A stretch of 64,000 bases of DNA from Symbiodinium natans (lineage: Eukaryota; Sar; Dinophyceae; Suessiales; Symbiodiniaceae), in contig CAJNDS010002134.1 of assembly GCA_905221605.1 (NCBI GenBank), positions 163,342-227,341 of the forward strand, in the 5' to 3' direction. Of this stretch, positions 1 to 11,512 are shown in pieces. Made by a program: the position numbers and the translations under genes. The notes under the pieces are model-generated. The model was given only the letters and a program-made list of their open reading frames with translations, was not told the DNA's origin and did no database searches. Every line of letters begins with the position of its first letter. Within the stretch, counting starts at the first letter, position 1.

Positions 1-1580
1 GAAAAAAACGCTCAACTTGGCTTCAAAACAACTCCTTCAACCTGAGCAGGTTTATGGTAGTCTTCAAGCGGAAAAAACGCTCAACTTCGCTGCAAAACAC
101 TTTCTTGTTTTAAAAACGACCCATAAATCGGTCACAACGCGGTCACAACGCGGTCACAACCGGTCACGACACAAATCGGTCACAATGCAGTTACAACGCG
201 ATTACAGCGGTCACAAACACGCTCACAACACAGTCACGCGTTACGCCATGCCACTGCCTGCCACTGCTGCCCTGCCACTACCCGCCGCCTGGCCACTCGT
301 TCTTTCCTTTACGGTATAGACTGCAGCCTTTTTTGAAGTCTATTCGAAGTCTGCAACACGGTCACAACACGGTCACAACGCGGTCACAACGCGCTCACAA
401 CGCGGTCACAACACAACGCGGTCACAACACAACGCGGTCACAACGCGGAAACAACGTGGCACAACACAACGCGGTCACAACGCACAAGCGGACACAACGC
501 GGTCACAACGCGGACGCGGTTACAACACAACGCGACAACGCGCCCAACGTGGACACAACGCGGTCACAACGCAGTCACAACGCGTCACAACACACAACGC
601 GGTCACAACGCGGTACAACGCGGTCACAACGCGATTACAACGCAGTTACAACGCGGACACAACGTGGTCACAACACAACGCTTTTGCTGCTGCCCTGCCA
701 CTGCTGCCCTGCCACTGCCACCCTGCATGGTTGTGTCATTCATGAATCATTTTGAGCTATGTCTGAGACATCTTGAATCATTATTAAATCACCTTGAATC
801 ATTATTTTGTGTCCGCGTTGTGTCCGCGTTGGGCGTTGTGACCGTTGTGACCGTGTTGTGTCCACGCATCGCATTGTGACCGCGTTGTGACCGCGTTGTG
901 TCCGCGTTGTAACCGCGTTGAAATCGCGTTGTGACCGCGTTGTGCCGCGTTGTGACCGCATTGTGACCGCGTTGTGACCCGTAGTGACGCGCAGTGACTG
1001 TTACAGCAGCACCGCGAAGAACAGTCGTAAAAAGCGCAGCAAACTGCAGTATGATGCAGAAGCAGCACTTCACTGCAGAGACTCGGTGAAAGACTCAGTC
1101 TTTATGGAATCTTTTACGGTGAAGACTGCAGTCTTTTTGGAGTCTCTTCGAAGTCTGCCTGCTACTTCTGCAACAGCTCTACTGCTGCTACTGCTGCTGA
1201 TTCTTCTGCTTCGAGCAAAGATTGCGACATTGTTGAGTCATTCTTGCAACATTATTAAGTCATTATTGAATCATTGTTGGCTCATTTTTGACTCATTCTT
1301 GAAACATACGAAATTCTTTTTCGCTCCATTTTGACAACACAACGCGGTCACAATTGCGGTCACAACGCAGTCACAACGCGGTCACAACGCGGTCACAACG
1401 CGGTCACAACGCGGCACAGCGCGGTCACAACGCGGTCACAACGCGGTCACAACGCAGTCACAACGCGGTCACAACGCGGTCACAACGCGGTCACAACGCG
1501 GCACAGCGCGGTCACAACGCGGTCACAACGCGGTCACAACGCGGTCACAACGCGGTCACAACGCGGTCACAACGCGGTGC
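1..1580. repeat. 11-bp satellite A (CGGTCACAACG) in alternating orientation
   Basis: Tandem copies of the 11-mer CGGTCACAACG run in plus orientation at about 121-240, 355-680 and 1336-1580, and in the reverse complement at about 800-985. The arrays are separated by non-repetitive spacers, and two spacers (about 301-355 and 1105-1160) are recognisably the same sequence: both contain GACTGCAG and TTCGAAGTCTGC. This suggests a higher-order unit of array plus spacer. Because 11 is not a multiple of 3, the array stays open in several frames and produces repetitive ORFs that are not evidence of genes. Confidence 0.9.
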
Positions 1581-1589
1581 TGCTAAAAG

Positions 1590-2862
1590 TAGTGACGTTG
1601 TAGTGACGTTGTAGTGTAGTGACGTCGTAGTGACGTTGTAGTGACGTTGTAGTGACGTTGTAGTGACGTTGTAGTGACGTTGTAGTGACGTTGTAGTGAC
1701 GTTGTAGTGACGTTGTAGTGACGTTGTAGTGACGTTGTAGTGACGTTGTAGACGTTGTAGTGACGTTGTAGTGACGTTGTAGTGACGTTGTAGTGACGTT
1801 GTAGTGACGTTGTAGTGACGTCGTAGTGACGTTGTAGTGACGTTGTAGTGACGTTGTAGTGAGTCGTAGTGACGTTGTAGTGACGTTGTAGTGACGTCGT
1901 AGTGACGTTGTAGTGACGTTGTAATGACGTCGTAGTGACGTTGTAGTGACGTTGTAGTGACGTTGTAGTGACGTTGTAGTGACGTTGTAGTGACGTTGTA
2001 GTGACGTTGTAGTGACGTTGTAGTGACGTTGTAGTGACGTTGTAGTGACGTTGTAGTGACGTTGTAGTGACGTTGTAGTGACGTCGTAGTGACGTTGTAG
2101 TGACGTTGTAGTGACGTTGTAGTGACGTTGTAGTGACGTTGCAGTGACGTTGTAGTGACGTTGTAGTGACGTTGTAGTGACGTTGTAGTGACGTTGTAGT
2201 GACGTTGTAGTGACGTTAGTGACGTTGTAGTGACGTTGTAGTGACGTTGTAGTGACGTTGTAGTGACGTTGTAGTGACGTTGTAGTGACGTTGTAGTGAC
2301 GTTGTAGTGACGTTGTAGTGACGTCGTAGTGACGTTGTAGTGACGTTGTAGTGACGTTGTAGTGACGTTGTAGTGACGTTGTAGTGACGTTGTAGTGACG
2401 TTGTAGTGACGTTGTAGTGACGTTGTAGTGACGTTGTAGTGACGTTGTAGTGACGTTGTAGTGACGTCGTCGTACGTCGTACGTTGTAGTGACGTTGTAG
2501 TGACGTCGTAGTGACGTTGTAGTGACGTTGTAGTGACGTTGTAGTGACGTTGTAGTGACGTTGTAGTGACGTTGTAGTGACGTTGTAGTGACGTTGTAGT
2601 GACGTTGTAGTGACGTTGTAGTGACGTTGTAGTGACGTTGTAGTGACGTTGTAGTGACGTTGTAGTGACGTTGTAGTGACGTTGTAGTGACGTTGTAGTG
2701 ACGTTGTAGTGACGTTGTAGTGACGTTGTAGTGACGTTGCAGTGACGTTGTAGTGACGTTGTAGTGACGTTGTAGTGACGTTGTAGTGACGTTGTAGTGA
2801 CGTTGTAGTGACGTTGTAGTGACGTTGTAGTGACGTTGTAGTGACGTTGTAGTGACGTTTTC
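1590..2862. repeat. 11-bp satellite B (GTAGTGACGTT), roughly 115 copies
   Basis: An almost uninterrupted array of the 11-mer GTAGTGACGTT, with occasional TTGTAG/TCGTAG and TTGCAG variants and a few units with internal deletions (for example near 1750, 1860, 2215 and 2470). Its reverse complement shares the ACAACG core with satellite A and has the same 11-bp period. The two satellites probably descend from one ancestor. The 439-codon minus-strand ORF across it is a by-product of the 11-bp period. Confidence 0.92.
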
Positions 2863-4080
2863 TACAAAAAGAGACTGTAGTGACATTTTAGCGGCTTTTG
2901 GAATAAGTTACCACAAGCCCCCCCTTACTTATACATGCAGGAATGAAGCATCTTAACGTCACTGTTGCTGCTGTCACCAAGATCGGGACGCGGCCCAGCT
3001 TGATCATTGCCAGGTGGGGGCAATTCGGCATGTCTTGCGGCAGGAGCCGGGGCGACAGGCGCTTACTGACGGGATTGCAACAGGTGGCGGAAGCTGGCAC
3101 TTGGCATTTGCGGCGCTTGTGGAGGTTGCGGAGCTTGCGGCACTTGCGGCGCTTGTGGAGGCTGCGGAGCTTGCGGCGCTTGTGGTGCTTGCGGGTTGGG
3201 GCGCTTGCGGTCCTTGCGGCACCTCATCCTTGAAATACTGGCGAAATCCGCACGGAATTCCTAGAGACATCACCAAACTGGAGTTGTGCTGGACAGCGTT
3301 GGGGTGTCGTTGCTGCCAAGTCAAAATTTCGTTCAGCAGCTCGGAATATGGCTCTTCGTCTCTTGCAGAACACGTCTGCCTCCAGAGAAACTCAGCCAGA
3401 ACGCGTCCATAACATTGCTTGGAGACCCTCTTGATACCACGCTGCCATATAGGACTTCAACCTTCCGAAAAGGCCTTCGGCTGCATTGGAAGAGACGTTA
3501 ATCTCTTGTTCGAAGATCCTCTCCACTTGAGGGTTCAAAAAGTTCTTGCTCTTAAGGCTGGGCCCCTCGAGGGGTCAAAAAGTTCTTGGTCTCGGGACGA
3601 GTCAAAACGTTCGGAGTCTTAAGGCTGGGCCCCTCCAAGGCGTCAGAGTATTTGGTCTTACGGAAAGTTTTTGGCTTAGGCTGGGCCCCTCGATGGGTCA
3701 AACAGTTGTTGGTCTTCATCGTTCTTGAGGTTGAGGACACACTAGGGTTTACAGAAAAACTGACGTTTTTTGACGTTGCAGGTGCACCAGGTTGAGGAAA
3801 AACACTTTTCGCTTTTGACATGTTGAGGACATATCAGGCTTCAAATCGGACCTTCGTTAAAAAAATGACGGCACATGAAGGTTTGCAACAAAAACGTTCG
3901 TTAACTTTGTTGAATTCTTACTTTTCAGTCGTTTTTTTCTATTTAACAGGCTGCAAGAATTTCATGATGTCAATAATTTGATGTCTTACGTCTCCACGCT
4001 AAACTGAACATTTTGAAGTAATGTCATAACTGAAACCGTTTACATCGTTCAGTTAAAGTGTTCTACGAAATGTTGACATC
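2863..4080. other. Unique/low-complexity stretch without a supported gene
   Basis: About 3085-3230 holds a degenerate minisatellite built on GCGCTTGTGG/GCTTGCGG units. About 3545-3720 holds three imperfect direct repeats of 56-67 bp, each beginning near CTTAAGGCTGGGCCCCTC. The rest is AT-leaning sequence in which I see no exon with convincing splice borders. Confidence 0.6.
3551..3730. repeat. Three imperfect ~60-bp tandem repeats
   Basis: Copies start at about 3551, 3618 and 3674. Each has CTTA(A)GGCTGGGCCCCTC followed by a GGGTCAAA/TTCTTGGTCT segment. Divergence between copies is considerable. Confidence 0.65.
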
Positions 4081-4149
4081 TTAAGCCTTCCAAAAAACAA
4101 ATAAACAAATTGAATTTGAAATATTCAAAATGTTTAAATTATGGAGCTC

Positions 4150-4985
4150 TCTTTTTTTCGCTCTCTCTCTCTCTCTCTCCAACCCTCCCTCCCTCCTTCC
4201 TTCCTTCCTTCCTTCCTGCCTTCCTTCCTTCCTTCCTTCCTTGCTCTTTCCCTCTTCCTTCTTGCTCTTTCCTCTTTCCTCCTTGCTCCTCCCGTTTTTT
4301 TGCGCGCCGTTCAACAGTGAATGAAAGAACAAAGGTACTGACAAGAGAGGAGCAGGAGTTCTCCTTCAAGAGGGAAATAGAAGCAGAACGTCAAGGATGA
4401 GAAGGAAGAGTGAAGGCACTGACAAGAGGGAAAGGAGGAATTCTGCTTGATTCTACTACTCTCTTCTGCCTATCTCTCTGTCTTCTTTGTTCTCTTCTGG
4501 AAATGGGAGGACAGGGCGTTACTCACAGTCCCATCTTCTCTCAAACCCTGGGAGGCCCTTTCGGTGAAGCCCCCTACGAAAACTGACAGAACGAGGACGG
4601 AGCAAGAGAGAGAGAGAGAGAGAAACAGAAAAAAGGAGAGAAGCAACTGTCCTCTCCAAGCTGTTTTCAGAGTGACCCCAAAGACTTAAACCGTCCCTTT
4701 CTCCTCTCTCTTTCTGTCTTGTCTTTTAAGGGTATGGGAAGGGGGGTGAGGAAGGGAACAGGAGAGGAGGGGAGGAGGACACAATGTCACATGGCAGGCT
4801 GGGGAAGGGGTTGGACGCCCGTTGCTTCCAGAAAATTCTGGACGCCCCTGCAGGCCCCCTACAGGCTCCGCGAGGCCCGGAGGCCCCTGAGCAGTAACAC
4901 TGGGATAGGGCCATACTCGTGGCCTTCTTCTCGCTTTCTCTGCTGAAGCCTTCCTCGTCTCCCATGTTCTCTTTCTCACGCGATG

Positions 4986-5024
<39 letters not shown>

Positions 5025-5359
5025 TTTCACTTTCTCTTGTCCCCTTTTGCCTTCCCTCGCATCGTTCCACGCCCTACCCTTCCCTCCTTTCCGCCCTACC
5101 CTTCCCTCCTTTCCACACCCTTCTCAAATGAGAAAGCAAGAGAAGGACGAAGAAAGTAGGGAAAGGACGATTTCGCTCCGCCTATGCCACTTTCACTCAT
5201 CCGCTTTCACCCCCTCCCTCGTGCCATGCCCTACACTAAGAGAAGAATAGGAATGGAAGCGATCAGTGGGAATGCAGAGGAAAATGGGACTTCTTCTTTT
5301 TCATTCAGCTTAGGCATACATTTTTTCTTTTCACCTCTCACCCTCTCCCTCCTTCCCTT

Positions 5360-5400
<41 letters not shown>
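4150..5400. repeat. Polypyrimidine/polypurine microsatellite region
   Basis: Contains (CT)n near 4160, (CCTT)n at about 4190-4242, (GA)n near 4605-4622, (TC)n at about 4990-5021 and (CT)n at 5363-5400 running into the N gap. The sequence between them is CT- or GA-biased. ORFs here are Ser/Leu- or Arg/Glu-rich simple sequence and are not supported as genes. Confidence 0.85.
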
Positions 5401-5500
5401 NNNNNNNNNNNNNNNNNNNNNNNNNNNNNNNNNNNNNNNNNNNNNNNNNNNNNNNNNNNNNNNNNNNNNNNNNNNNNNNNNNNNNNNNNNNNNNNNNNNN
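5401..5500. other. Assembly gap (100 N)
   Basis: Exactly 100 undetermined bases placed directly after a (CT)n microsatellite. This is the standard filler for a gap of unknown size. Confidence 0.98.
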
Positions 5501-6400
5501 AACCCAGCCCGAATACTATCCAAAGACTAATCTTGATCACCAACACACTTTGATGTTTTGGCACAGTCGAAAGCAATCATGTCTGGAAGCAGTGCCTCAT
5601 CAGCATCACCGGCCACGCATCAGCCTAGATTGATTGGAAAACAGCGTGAAACAGATGATTGGGACGGACTTTCATGCGATGCAATATCTTCATCTGCAGG
5701 ATCCCTAGATTTCGCGTAGATGTTGTGCCCCAAAACAGCCGTTCAAACCCAAAACCTCAAAGCTTTAAAACCTCCCAACAAGCATTCTGAAAAAAACAGT
5801 TTCTACAAGCCCCAAAGTGACAAAGCAAACCCAAAACCTCAAGCTTTACCACCTCCAAGCCCTATTTTGTTTAAACCCCCACAACAAGACTTTCGTCCTG
5901 TTCATGGAACAAGAAAAAAAGAATACATATCACTGCAGGCCCGGCTCATCTAATTCATCTACATGGGGTGAGGCAAGAACATTCAATCGAACCTGAAACC
6001 ACAAGGCCACCGAAAAAAAAAAAACAATGTGTGACGTGGAGTAGAAACCGGATGTGGTGTGGAGCAACGGATGCGGTGGAATCATAGAGCAGTGGAACAC
6101 GTTGTGCTGTGGAGCAGAAACTGAGACCCAACAGATGCCCGGCTTGGGGGTGTGTGGTGTGGATAGGACATCGCTCTCGCAGATGCGTGCATATCTGCTG
6201 TGGCGATGTTTTTAGCGACCCCCTAAAAGAGGGATTCCGAAAGACCCTATACACCCTATAAAGCCTAAACCGACAAGCCTTGAGCCCCAACCTTGAAGGT
6301 CACTAAGCCATGCTGAGTGTCCGCTGGGCCCTGGAGCTGTCAACCATACGGGCTTGCTCTAAATAGTCTCTAAATCCATGGGACCTTTTCTTGGGCACCT
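5501..6400. other. No supported gene
   Basis: Unique sequence with short A and C runs (about 5740-5900 is rich in CCCAAAACC). No recognisable coding exon, RNA gene or inverted-repeat element was found. The sequence near 6217-6250 resembles an end of the TATGGGGGTTTACG element family. Confidence 0.5.
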
Positions 6401-6401
6401 A

Positions 6402-6503
6402 CCGGAAAAAGAGACGTTTCCTGAAATTAGGGGTACCTTATTGGGGTCCCTTATTGGGGGTCTATTCTAGGGGTCCCCCTATTTTCGTAAACCCCCACAT
6501 GGG
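6402..6503. mobile_element. MITE-like element, family TATGGGGGTTTACG
   Basis: The reverse complement starts ATGTGGGGGTTTACGAAAAT and contains AGGGGG, ACCCC and CAATAAGG blocks. It matches the element at 29372-29483 in the same order. The ends are imperfect inverted repeats, and no transposase is encoded. Confidence 0.6.
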
Positions 6504-6936
6504 AAAGGGCCATCATTTGGGTTTAGGGTTTAGGGTTCGGCTTCCTAGGTTTAGGGTTTAGGGCTTAGGGTTCAGCAGCTCCGGGTCGAGCAATCTCTGG
6601 TGGAGCCACTGTTTCGACTCTAGAAACAAACCCACCCACCCAGAGAATCCCAAAACATTAAGATATGTAAAGGTTACATTTTTCATCAGCAAGCCCTGAA
6701 GCCCTACATAATCCCTCTAAACCCCAAACCTAGACGTTTCCACAAGTGATCCGCGAAATTCTCTCTGCAATTTTTACGGGTTGTGTTTGAGGGTTTTTCT
6801 TGCTTTTTTGATGTTTTTTGGGTTTTCGCTCGGGTTTTTGGTCAAAATGTTCGTGCCACTTCAGGTGCTCCGGCCGCCACTGCCCTCAGCACTTGCTGTT
6901 GCGTGAAATAAAATAATTATAGAATGAAATCCTACT

Positions 6937-7150
6937 ACGATGATTGCGCTCCTGATACCAGCACATCCATTCTCCAGAGTATCCATGCCCGCAGGATGAA
7001 TACGTTCGTGTTGTCAGCACATCCATTCCCCAAAGCATTCATGCCCACACCATGATTGCGTTCTTGTCAAGTTCTTGTTACCAGCACATCCATTCCCCAA
7101 AGCATTCATGCCCGCACCACGATTACGTTCCTGTTACTGGCATCACTTAG
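6937..7150. repeat. Three-copy ~60-bp tandem repeat
   Basis: Copies share CCAGCACATCCATTC followed by CCAAAGCATTCATGCCC and a GATTGCGTTC block, starting at about 6957, 7016 and 7080. There is no evidence of coding function. Confidence 0.7.
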
Positions 7151-8350
7151 GCAGTCCGGAGGCCCTGAGACAGAAGCTCGGACACTTCTTGAAGAACCGT
7201 TGACAGCACCCGAACACGACCGCAACCTAAGTTGGACTGCCAAAAACCGAGCTTCCCGCCCGAAAAACGCGGGCCAGCTCCGGACGCGCCAGGCCCTAAA
7301 CCCTAAACCCTAAACCCTAGGGGTACGCAGCTCTTCTTGGGGTTCTTCGCACCAGTGAGGGCCTAAGGCTTGCAGAGTGCCCTCAGGGCCGCAGAAATGT
7401 CGGATGCTTGTGGGGTTCGCTTCTACCTCGAAGCCACGGCACTAACGGAGTCCTTGTGACAAGAACCCTTCAGTTTTAAGACAACCCTGAGGCTTCGGGT
7501 CCGGGTTTGGAGCTGAGGGTTTTGGCCCGATCCTGCAGGGCTTGATCCATGCAACCTATGGAAGAGCATGGCAGCTGGGGGTCATAGCAGCTTACAACGG
7601 CTGATGCACGGTGACAAATTATGCCAACCATATACTTCTAAACTCCTTCCTCAACCACAAACCCTAAACCCTAAACCCTAAACCCTAAACCATACACCCT
7701 AAACCCTAGACCCTACAATTTCTTGGGACCCGGCCGCTCGCCAGGCAAGAAACAAGGCAGGCCAGGCAGGCAAGCTGGAGCCAGGAAGGGAGACGGTTCA
7801 GGTTTACGGGTTAGGGTTTAGGGTTTAGGGTTTAGGGTGTAGGAGCCTCATGCCCATGAGAGTTGCAACCAACATCATTCTTTCTTCATCCTACTTAGTC
7901 TTAAGGCCCGCAGAACCCTATTTTTGCGAAAAACACCCTAAGCCCTGAGCCTTTGCAGAAACCCTGGCAAACTAACCACGGCAGAGGGCATAGACATGTC
8001 CGCAGGCTGCAAAGAATGAGAGAGAGAGAGAGACTTACGTAAAAAAATGTGTGTCGCAGAAAACTGGTCTCCATGCCTTTGCTTCACCATCCTAAAGAAA
8101 GCGTGAATCACATGTAGGACTTACTTGAAAGGGGCGCGCAAACTCTGAGAGCTTATGATGGGGTTTTTCGAGTTGTACCACGGAAGGAACTCCTGCCTGC
8201 CAACTTTTCTGCAACCCGCCGCAACGCCGGTCTGCAACTTGCTAAGACAAGAAAAGAAGAAAAGAAACTCCCAAATCTCAAAGCAGCACTGCCCCATATC
8301 GCCCCCTGAGCAGTTTCCTGCAAACTGGGCGTTTTGGCTTGGGCCAGTAA
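7150..8350. other. ITS-rich stretch without a supported gene
   Basis: Short CCCTAAA blocks occur at about 7297-7320 and 7661-7712, and TTTAGGG at about 7801-7840. The unique segments between them (for example 7390-7470) have short open frames on both strands, but no homology or splice pair that I could defend. Confidence 0.5.
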
Positions 8351-8352
8351 TG

Positions 8353-8454
8353 TAGGGGCCTGAATAATTAGAATAGGGTTTGGGGGGGCCTATTGTAGTA
8401 TAAATATTAAGGGACCGTAAAAGGGAATACCATTTGCAATTATTCCGACCCCTA
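8353..8454. mobile_element. MITE-like element, family TAGGGGCCTGAATAATT
   Basis: A 102-bp element with terminal inverted repeats: left TAGGGGCCTGAATAATT, right end reading TAGGGGTCGGAATAATT on the other strand (two mismatches in 17). The interior is AT-rich with GGGACCGTAAAAGGGAATA. The terminal TA could be the target duplication of a Tc1/mariner-type element. Related copies lie at 10452, 47016 (truncated), 50637, 59189 and about 60270. Confidence 0.8.
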
Positions 8455-8604
8455 AAGTAGGGTTTGGGGCTTGTGGCGGCTTTCGACCGTCTTGGCCAGA
8501 CACGCACTTTCACAGCATGAGACGGCGGAGCTGCAAACTTCAGTGCGAGAGACCGTTCGCAGAATGCACAGAGCCCAAGGCACAACGCAAAGCGGGCTCT
8601 TAGG

Positions 8605-8680
8605 GTAGTTACATGGTCCCTTGGTATGGGCCCTGAGTCTACCCTATACAACCCAAGGGCCCAATAAACTACCCTCAGGT
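8605..8680. mobile_element. Fragment of the GGTCCCTTA/GGGCCC element family
   Basis: GTAGTTACATGGTCCCTTGG with a downstream GGGCCC matches starts at 32165 and 35055 and the fuller inverted-repeat copy at 51325-51430. Only part of the element is evident. Confidence 0.5.
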
Positions 8681-8873
8681 TACTGCATCACGAAGTCTTC
8701 GGCCTCTGCCGCTTACACTGAGAACCCTAAACCCTAAACCCTAAACCCTAAACATATTGAGAACAGACGACTTTGGCCTGGCTGCTGTTCGCCGTGCGAA
8801 GCGTGCGCTGTGGCATGTTGGGGTGCGTGCTGCAGCCGCAACTACGCAGCTTTTTGGCTGGTGGAGTCGGGAT

Positions 8874-8950
8874 GGTTTAGGGTTTAGGGTTTAGGGTTTA
8901 GGGTTTAGGGTTTAGGGTTTAGGGTTTAGGGTTTAGGGTTTAGGGTTTAG
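8874..8950 (+). repeat. Interstitial telomeric repeat, (TTTAGGG)~10
   Basis: Ten or so near-perfect head-to-tail TTTAGGG heptamers flanked by unique DNA on both sides, so this is an internal array and not a chromosome end. Confidence 0.95.
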
Positions 8951-9089
8951 AGCCAGAGCTTGTGCAAGAAGTGGCAGACGGAGAAGGGGGCGAAAGGTGG
9001 TGAAAGCATCTACCACACATATCCGTGAATTCCACGACACCAAGCTGAGATGGAAACCGACAGCGAATCGAAGCTACGAATATAGGTAT

Positions 9090-9182
9090 TGCCAAAATCG
9101 GGGTGCCCCTTTTGAACCCCAAATAGACTAGAATCCCCTCAAAGGGGGGTACCCCCTAATTTCGGAAACCCCCGTATGGAAA
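9090..9182. mobile_element. MITE-like element, family TATGGGGGTTTACG (diverged)
   Basis: AAATCGGGGTGCCCC at the left and CTAATTTCGGAAACCCCCGTAT at the right correspond to the two ends of the family seen at 29372-29483. The interior contains ACCCCAAATAGACTAGAATCC. Confidence 0.55.
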
Positions 9183-9699
9183 AGGCAGTGGCTGCTCCTT
9201 GAAATGCAAGTACCGGTCTCAGATCTCACAAGCCTTTAGGGTTTAGGGTTTAGGGTTTAGGGTTTAGGGTTTAGGGCTTTGCCTAGAATTCTCCTGGTAG
9301 TGAGCAAGCAGCGGAAACAAACGGGGCTGTCGGGTTGCCATTCCTCGAGCCTGGAGAACCTTTCCCTGCAAGTGTTTAGGGGCTGTAGGCTTTTGAACTT
9401 AGGGTTTAGGGCCAGGGTTTAGGGTTTAGGGCTTAGGGCTTGGGGTTTAGGGTTTGGGGTTTGGGGTTTAGGGTTCTCTAAGTGGAGCTGGAAGACCAGC
9501 CTTCAGCATTCGCAACCCCCGAGATGCCCCCCCACATTTCCTTCGCACACTACAAGATCCGGTCTGCCTCATGGCATGATTTCTTGAAACGCACTGAGTG
9601 CCGATGCACTGTGCATTGTTGCACCCTGCTTCTTCATGACATGTAAAGGCAACATCAGGACCCTCTCGGCCCCTTTTTCTTCATCCCCCTAAACCTATA

Positions 9700-9795
9700 C
9701 TCCCCTTAGAACCTTAATAACACTAGTGTGTTTAATATCCGCTTGGGTTTTATGTAAACAAAAAATACTTCCCAATGGGGATATAGAAACCGCCG
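9700..9795. mobile_element. AT-rich dispersed element, family ACTCCCCTTAGAACCTTAATAA
   Basis: ACTCCCCTTAGAACC, then CTTGGGTTTTATGTAAAC, then GGGGATATAG. The same order of blocks recurs at 22045-22190 and 30812-30905, and the second and third blocks recur at 13105-13265. A dispersed repeat is clear; the transposition mechanism is unknown. Confidence 0.55.
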
Positions 9796-10451
9796 GCTTC
9801 TTCTCTCTGCCTGCCTGGCCGTTGTAGGGGCGTAGGGTCTACAGTAGAGTTACCACCCATGCAAGCCCCGGTGTTCACCCCTAAAAGCCCTTAAAAAACC
9901 CCAAAACCCTAAACACCCTAAAAACCCTACAAACCCTAAAGAGCCTGAAAACCCTACATGCCCTAGAAATCCTAAAAGCCCTAAACTGCTTTCACTCAAG
10001 TTCCGGCTCTGCGTGTGGTGCTTGATGCTCTGAGGGCCGCAACTGGCTGAAGAGAGAGTCAAGTTGAGTTGCGCTGAGTTGCAAGGTCTCCAAACTAACC
10101 ACTGGGAGCTCCTAGATTGGTTCTTTAAACCATCTGAATAAGATTCATCAGTATGACCCTCTTAAACCAATAAAAAGGGGACATATGGAAGGTCCCAAGG
10201 TCCTACCTAGGCTCTGAAAGAGCAAAGAAAGCTGAGCATGAGGGATCATTTGAGGCGAAGATTGTTCGAAGTTCTAGGCAGAAATCCAGGAATATCGTAT
10301 GTAGGAGTCTGTAGAATATAGATGGCACATGATGTTTGGTCCTGTCTTGGGCCCACGCCTCCCGTGCAGGTAAGGAGGACAGGTTGGGTGTATGCTTAGC
10401 ACTGTGAATGGGAAGCTTTATGATCAGCCCCAAGTACATCTGGACCTCATA

Positions 10452-10585
10452 TATGGCCTGAGTAATTAGAATAGGGTTTTGGGGGCCATGCGGGCGAAAG
10501 CCTGTCGAAGTCGGTTTTGGGGGTACTACAGTATAATTACAACGGGACCATAAGGGAATATTATTGGTAGCTACTCCGACGCCTA
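10452..10585. mobile_element. MITE-like element, family TAGGGGCCTGAATAATT, with internal insertion
   Basis: Left end TATGGCCTGAGTAATTAG, right end complementary to TAGGCGTCGGAGTAGC. It shares GGGACCATAAGGGAATA with the other copies and carries about 35 extra bp after the GGGGG tract. Long minus-strand ORFs crossing it are interrupted by this element and are not supported. Confidence 0.65.
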
Positions 10586-11270
10586 CATTATTTCGGAAAG
10601 ATAGCTGAAGACGGGGTGCACTGGGTGTCCCACTTGCACAGACGCGAATTGCAAAGAGTTTCGCAAAAAGACGCGTTACACAACCTTCGATGGCGCCTTG
10701 CCGTGCCGGAGTGTGTCGTCTCAAGAAGTGGAGTGATGCGCCTAAACAGTTCGCGATTGGGCTAGTCTCCCTTGAGCCACAAAAACCGAAACTTTGCTGC
10801 ACTTTGAAGACATACTTGTCGGCACGCCCGGGCTCAGGTCCTTGTGCACTGCGGAATTCTCTGAACTCACACAGCGCAACCAAGAACCCTCGGACCCTGA
10901 CCATTCCGACATCGGAGTTTGCGGAGATTCGCCCCCCCCCCCCCCCACCTTCAACAAAAAATGGTAGGATCCCCTAAACTCTTCGAAAACCCTCTCCGCA
11001 CACCGATCGTATTTGATCGTGTTTTCAACCTGCCGCTAAGCCGACGGATGCTCTCACCGTCAGCCTGCGCAGCGGAAGCCTCCGCAGGAAGGTTCAGAAC
11101 CGAGATGTCCAACAGGACCAAGTACTTTGATCGGAAACCATGTCCTCCAGCAAAGGTCTCTACAGACTTCCCTGACGAAGATGCTGAATGTCTGCCTTCC
11201 ACTAGAGACGATGCGCCACGAATAGAATTGAAAGCGTGCTCCTGAACCCCCCCCCCCCCCGCCCCATGCA
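10586..11270. other. Unique segment open in several frames; coding status unresolved
   Basis: About 10590-10925 and 10980-11245 are GC-richer than the surroundings and are open on both strands. A plus-strand frame at 10919-11245 ends at a stop at 11243-11245, and the minus strand is equally open. Without homology I cannot choose a strand. Exons of an unidentified gene are possible. C-runs flank the segment at 10931-10946 and 11248-11261. Confidence 0.35.
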
Positions 11271-11384
11271 TGCACTAGAACTCCCCGGCTGTACGGAAAG
11301 CATACATGAAACTCCCAAACCTCGGAAATGGAAGTGTTATCCCTAGTTTGACAGCAGACTCCTCTGAGCCCAACCCCCAACCCT

Positions 11385-11512
11385 AAACCTTTTAAACCCT
11401 TTAAACCCTTTAAACCCTTTAAACCCTTTAAACCCTTTAAACCCTTTAAACCCTTTAAACCCCCTAAACCCTAAACCCTAAACCCTAAACCCTAAACCCT
11501 AAACCCTAAGAA
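11385..11512 (-). repeat. ITS derivative: (CCCTTTAAA)n followed by CCCTAAA
   Basis: About eight copies of the 9-mer CCCTTTAAA pass without a break into six or so canonical CCCTAAA heptamers. The 9-mer is the telomeric heptamer with two extra T, amplified in tandem. Confidence 0.9.

Noticed and set aside
17-755. Several Gln/Arg/His/Asn-rich ORFs
   Set aside because: Translations of satellite A; they appear in both orientations and several frames.
1567-2886. 439-codon minus-strand ORF with an 11-residue repeat
   Set aside because: It is the translation of the 11-bp satellite B. An 11-bp period keeps frames open for 33-bp supercycles. There is no unique coding sequence.
3004-3324. 106-codon minus ORF, Ser/Ala-rich
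   Set aside because: Most of it is a degenerate GCTTGCGG minisatellite that is open in more than one frame, with no homology and no splice evidence.
4081-5250. Ser/Leu/Pro- and Arg/Glu/Lys-rich ORFs on both strands
   Set aside because: Pyrimidine/purine microsatellite translations.
5184-5633. 149-codon ORF running across the N gap
   Set aside because: Made of a (CT)n tract plus undetermined bases; the frame across the gap is meaningless.
8121-8651. 176-codon minus-strand ORF
   Set aside because: It spans a complete MITE-like element (8353-8454) and shows no protein family features outside it.
10203-10904. 233-codon minus-strand ORF
   Set aside because: It runs straight through the TAGGGGCC-family element at 10452-10585, so a continuous protein is unlikely. 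No domain recognised. Part of 10590-10900 may still be exon.
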